Below, in pieces: positions 62,517-64,000 of a DNA stretch of 64,000 bases. A program made the translations under genes and the position numbers. Every line of letters begins with the position of its first letter. The stretch's first letter is position 1. Source of the DNA: CAWAYR01 sp050250955 (GTDB lineage: Bacteria > Acidobacteriota > Vicinamibacteria > Vicinamibacterales > UBA2999); the NCBI GenBank assembly GCA_050250955.1, contig JBFWNR010000002.1:186001-250000 (forward strand). The letters are read 5' to 3'. Below the pieces are notes generated by a model that saw only the letters and a list, made by a program, of their open reading frames with translations, was not told the origin of the DNA and made no database searches.

Positions 62517-63952
62517 GGCGGTTCAACCGGCTGCTCGTCGCCCTGCACGTCCTGACCGACGCCTCGATCGGCGTCGTCGCCTTCCTGGTCGCCTACCTGG
62601 TACGCTTCGAGCTGGGCGTCTTCGACGTCACCAAGGGCCAGCCGCCGTTCTCGCAGTACGTCAACGTCCTGCCCTTCATCGCCGTCATCGTCCCGCTCGG
62701 CTTCCACCTGCAGGGGCTCTACCGGCTGCGCCGCGGCCGATCGCGCATCGACGTCTTCTTCAACGTCCTGGTCGGCAGCATCTTCGCCGTCGTCATCGGC
62801 GTCGTCGGCACCCTGTACTTCCAGGCCTACTACGTCCCCGACGAGCTCAAGAGCCGCGGCACCTACGAGGTGTCGCAGCTGGTCTGGGCGATCTTCCTGG
62901 TCTGCACCATCCTGCTCGGCTACCTCGCCCGCAAGGTGGTGCGCGAGATCCTCGAACGGCGGTGGATCTCCGGGCTCGGCCTGCGCCGCGTCCTCATCGC
63001 CGGGGCCGGCGATCTGGGCCGCATGATCGCCGACCGGATGTTCGAGCACCGCGAGCTCGGCTACCACGTCGTCGGTTTCGTCGACGATCGGGCCGGCGGC
63101 GATCACCTCGGCTACCGCGGCCTGCCGCTGCTCGGCACCCTGGCCGAGGGGCCCGAGATCGCCGTCCGCGAGCAGATCGACCACCTCTACGTGGCCCTGC
63201 CCATGGAAGAGCACGTCAAGATGCTCGACCTGGTCGAAGGCGCCAGCCGCGAGTGCGTCGACGTCAAGGTCGTGCCCGACCTGCTGCAGTTCATCGCCCT
63301 GCGGGCCCGGCTCGAGGATCTCGACGGCATTCCGGTCATCAACGTCAACGACGTGCCGCTGCAGGGCGTGAACGCCGTCGTCAAGCGCGCCCTCGACATC
63401 GTCATCTCGATCGCCGCCCTGGCGGTGATGGCGATTCCCGGCCTGCTCATCGCCTGGCTGATCAAGCGCAGTTCGCCGGGCCCGGTCTTCTACCAGCAGC
63501 TGCGCATGGGGCTCGACGGCCGGGCGTTCACCGTCTACAAGTTCCGCACCATGCCGCTCGACGCCGAGGACGGCACCGGCCCGGTGTGGGCCAACGACAA
63601 CGACCCGCGCGCCACCCGGGTCGGCCACTGGCTGCGGCGCTTCGACCTCGACGAGTGGCCGCAGTTCGTCAACGTCCTCAAGGGCGAGATGTCGATCGTC
63701 GGGCCGCGCCCCGAGCGCCCCTACTTCGTCGAGCAGTTCAAGCACCGCATCCCGCAGTACATGCTGCGCCACAAGGTCAAGGCCGGCATCACCGGCTGGG
63801 CGCAGGTCAACGGCTGGCGCGGCAACACCTCGCTCGAGAAGCGGATCGAGTACGACCTCTACTACATCGAGAACTGGTCGGTGTCGCTCGACCTGAAGAT
63901 CATCTGGCTCACCGTCGTGCGCGGCCTGTTCTCGCATCGCCCCGCCTACTGA
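62510..63952 (+). CDS. Polyprenyl-phosphate sugar-1-phosphate transferase (WcaJ/PssY type)
   Basis: The product has 480 aa. Four N-terminal membrane helices (about 10-145) precede a CoA-binding-like Rossmann domain (LRRVLIAGAGDLGRMIADRMFE). A fifth helix (RALDIVISIAALAVMAIPGLLIAW) leads to the catalytic domain, with YKFRTMPLDAE, DEWPQFVNVLKGEMSIVGPRPERP and GITGWAQVNGWRG. It loads the first sugar phosphate onto undecaprenyl phosphate and so starts repeat-unit assembly. It is a key marker that this run of genes makes exopolysaccharide. Confidence 0.93.
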   Translation: MVRRFNRLLVALHVLTDASIGVVAFLVAYLVRFELGVFDVTKGQPPFSQYVNVLPFIAVIVPLGFHLQGLYRLRRGRSRIDVFFNVLVGSIFAVVIGVVGTLYFQAYYVPDELKSRGTYEVSQLVWAIFLVCTILLGYLARKVVREILERRWISGLGLRRVLIAGAGDLGRMIADRMFEHRELGYHVVGFVDDRAGGDHLGYRGLPLLGTLAEGPEIAVREQIDHLYVALPMEEHVKMLDLVEGASRECVDVKVVPDLLQFIALRARLEDLDGIPVINVNDVPLQGVNAVVKRALDIVISIAALAVMAIPGLLIAWLIKRSSPGPVFYQQLRMGLDGRAFTVYKFRTMPLDAEDGTGPVWANDNDPRATRVGHWLRRFDLDEWPQFVNVLKGEMSIVGPRPERPYFVEQFKHRIPQYMLRHKVKAGITGWAQVNGWRGNTSLEKRIEYDLYYIENWSVSLDLKIIWLTVVRGLFSHRPAY

Positions 63953-63975
63953 CCCTCGTCCGGTTACCGTATCCC

Positions 63976-64000
63976 ATGGCCAAGAGAGTCGTCATCACCG
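63976..64000 (+). CDS. Start of a possible NAD-dependent sugar epimerase/dehydratase
   Basis: Only the first eight codons (M-A-K-R-V-V-I-T) are in the window. They match the usual N-terminus of extended short-chain dehydrogenases such as UDP-glucuronate decarboxylase or epimerases, where GGAGF would follow. This fits the cluster, but eight residues cannot prove it. Confidence 0.35.

Overview
The window is very GC-rich (about 70% by eye) and gene-dense, with no gap over 300 bases without a gene. It looks like a chromosomal segment of an Acidobacteriota member, probably Vicinamibacteria (subdivision 6). The reasons are an ADOP-type duplicated FtsX permease, a large carboxypeptidase-regulatory/TonB receptor, a secreted VPS10/sortilin-like repeat protein, a PQQ dehydrogenase with cytochrome c, and an N-acyl-D-amino-acid deacylase-like lipoprotein. 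This is inference from gene content; there is no rRNA here. I see no phage, insertion sequence or CRISPR array.

Layout. 1-8.8 kb: the 3' end of a sulfite-oxidase-like molybdoenzyme, a DUF2490 protein, a TPR protein, a TonB-type receptor, ilvD, and a divergent S4 protein. 8.8-21.3 kb: a giant UPF0182 membrane protein, a sarcosine-oxidase-like flavoenzyme, a NagX/DUF5009-like membrane protein divergent from moaA, a PQQ dehydrogenase/cytochrome c pair, and a sortilin-repeat protein coupled to a bacilliredoxin. 21.4-28.4 kb: class II photolyase, a secreted amidohydrolase, and a tightly overlapping three-gene minus-strand operon (D-aminoacylase-like, HIT-like with zinc ribbon, phosphonatase-like HAD) divergent from a diaminopropionate ammonia-lyase. 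28.6-38 kb: a transporter/regulator operon (membrane fusion protein, ATPase, ADOP permease, second ATPase, NtrC-type regulator, NtrY-type kinase, membrane serine protease), with a sigma-54-like promoter in front.

38-57 kb is mainly housekeeping: Sua5/TsaC, an active/inactive M16 peptidase pair, DUF3810, a fibronectin III protein, tRNA-Pro(GGG), a MerR regulator, Der GTPase, HU/IHF, an M50 protease, PriA, family 4 uracil-DNA glycosylase, CoaBC, Gmk, YicC, an MsbA-like exporter, GalE and Ugd. 57-64 kb is the start of an exopolysaccharide cluster: four GT4 and one GT2 glycosyltransferases, a polyprenyl-phosphate sugar-1-phosphate transferase, and the first codons of what may be a nucleotide-sugar epimerase. 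Ugd and GalE, transcribed divergently, plausibly supply its sugar donors.

Two features cut across the genes. First, eight short arrays of degenerate 7-base tandem repeats sit in or beside intergenic spacers. Two pairs are inverted copies placed on either side of convergent gene ends, where they could form long stems. Second, several genes have a good -10 hexamer only 6-8 nt before the start codon and no Shine-Dalgarno sequence, suggesting frequent leaderless mRNAs.
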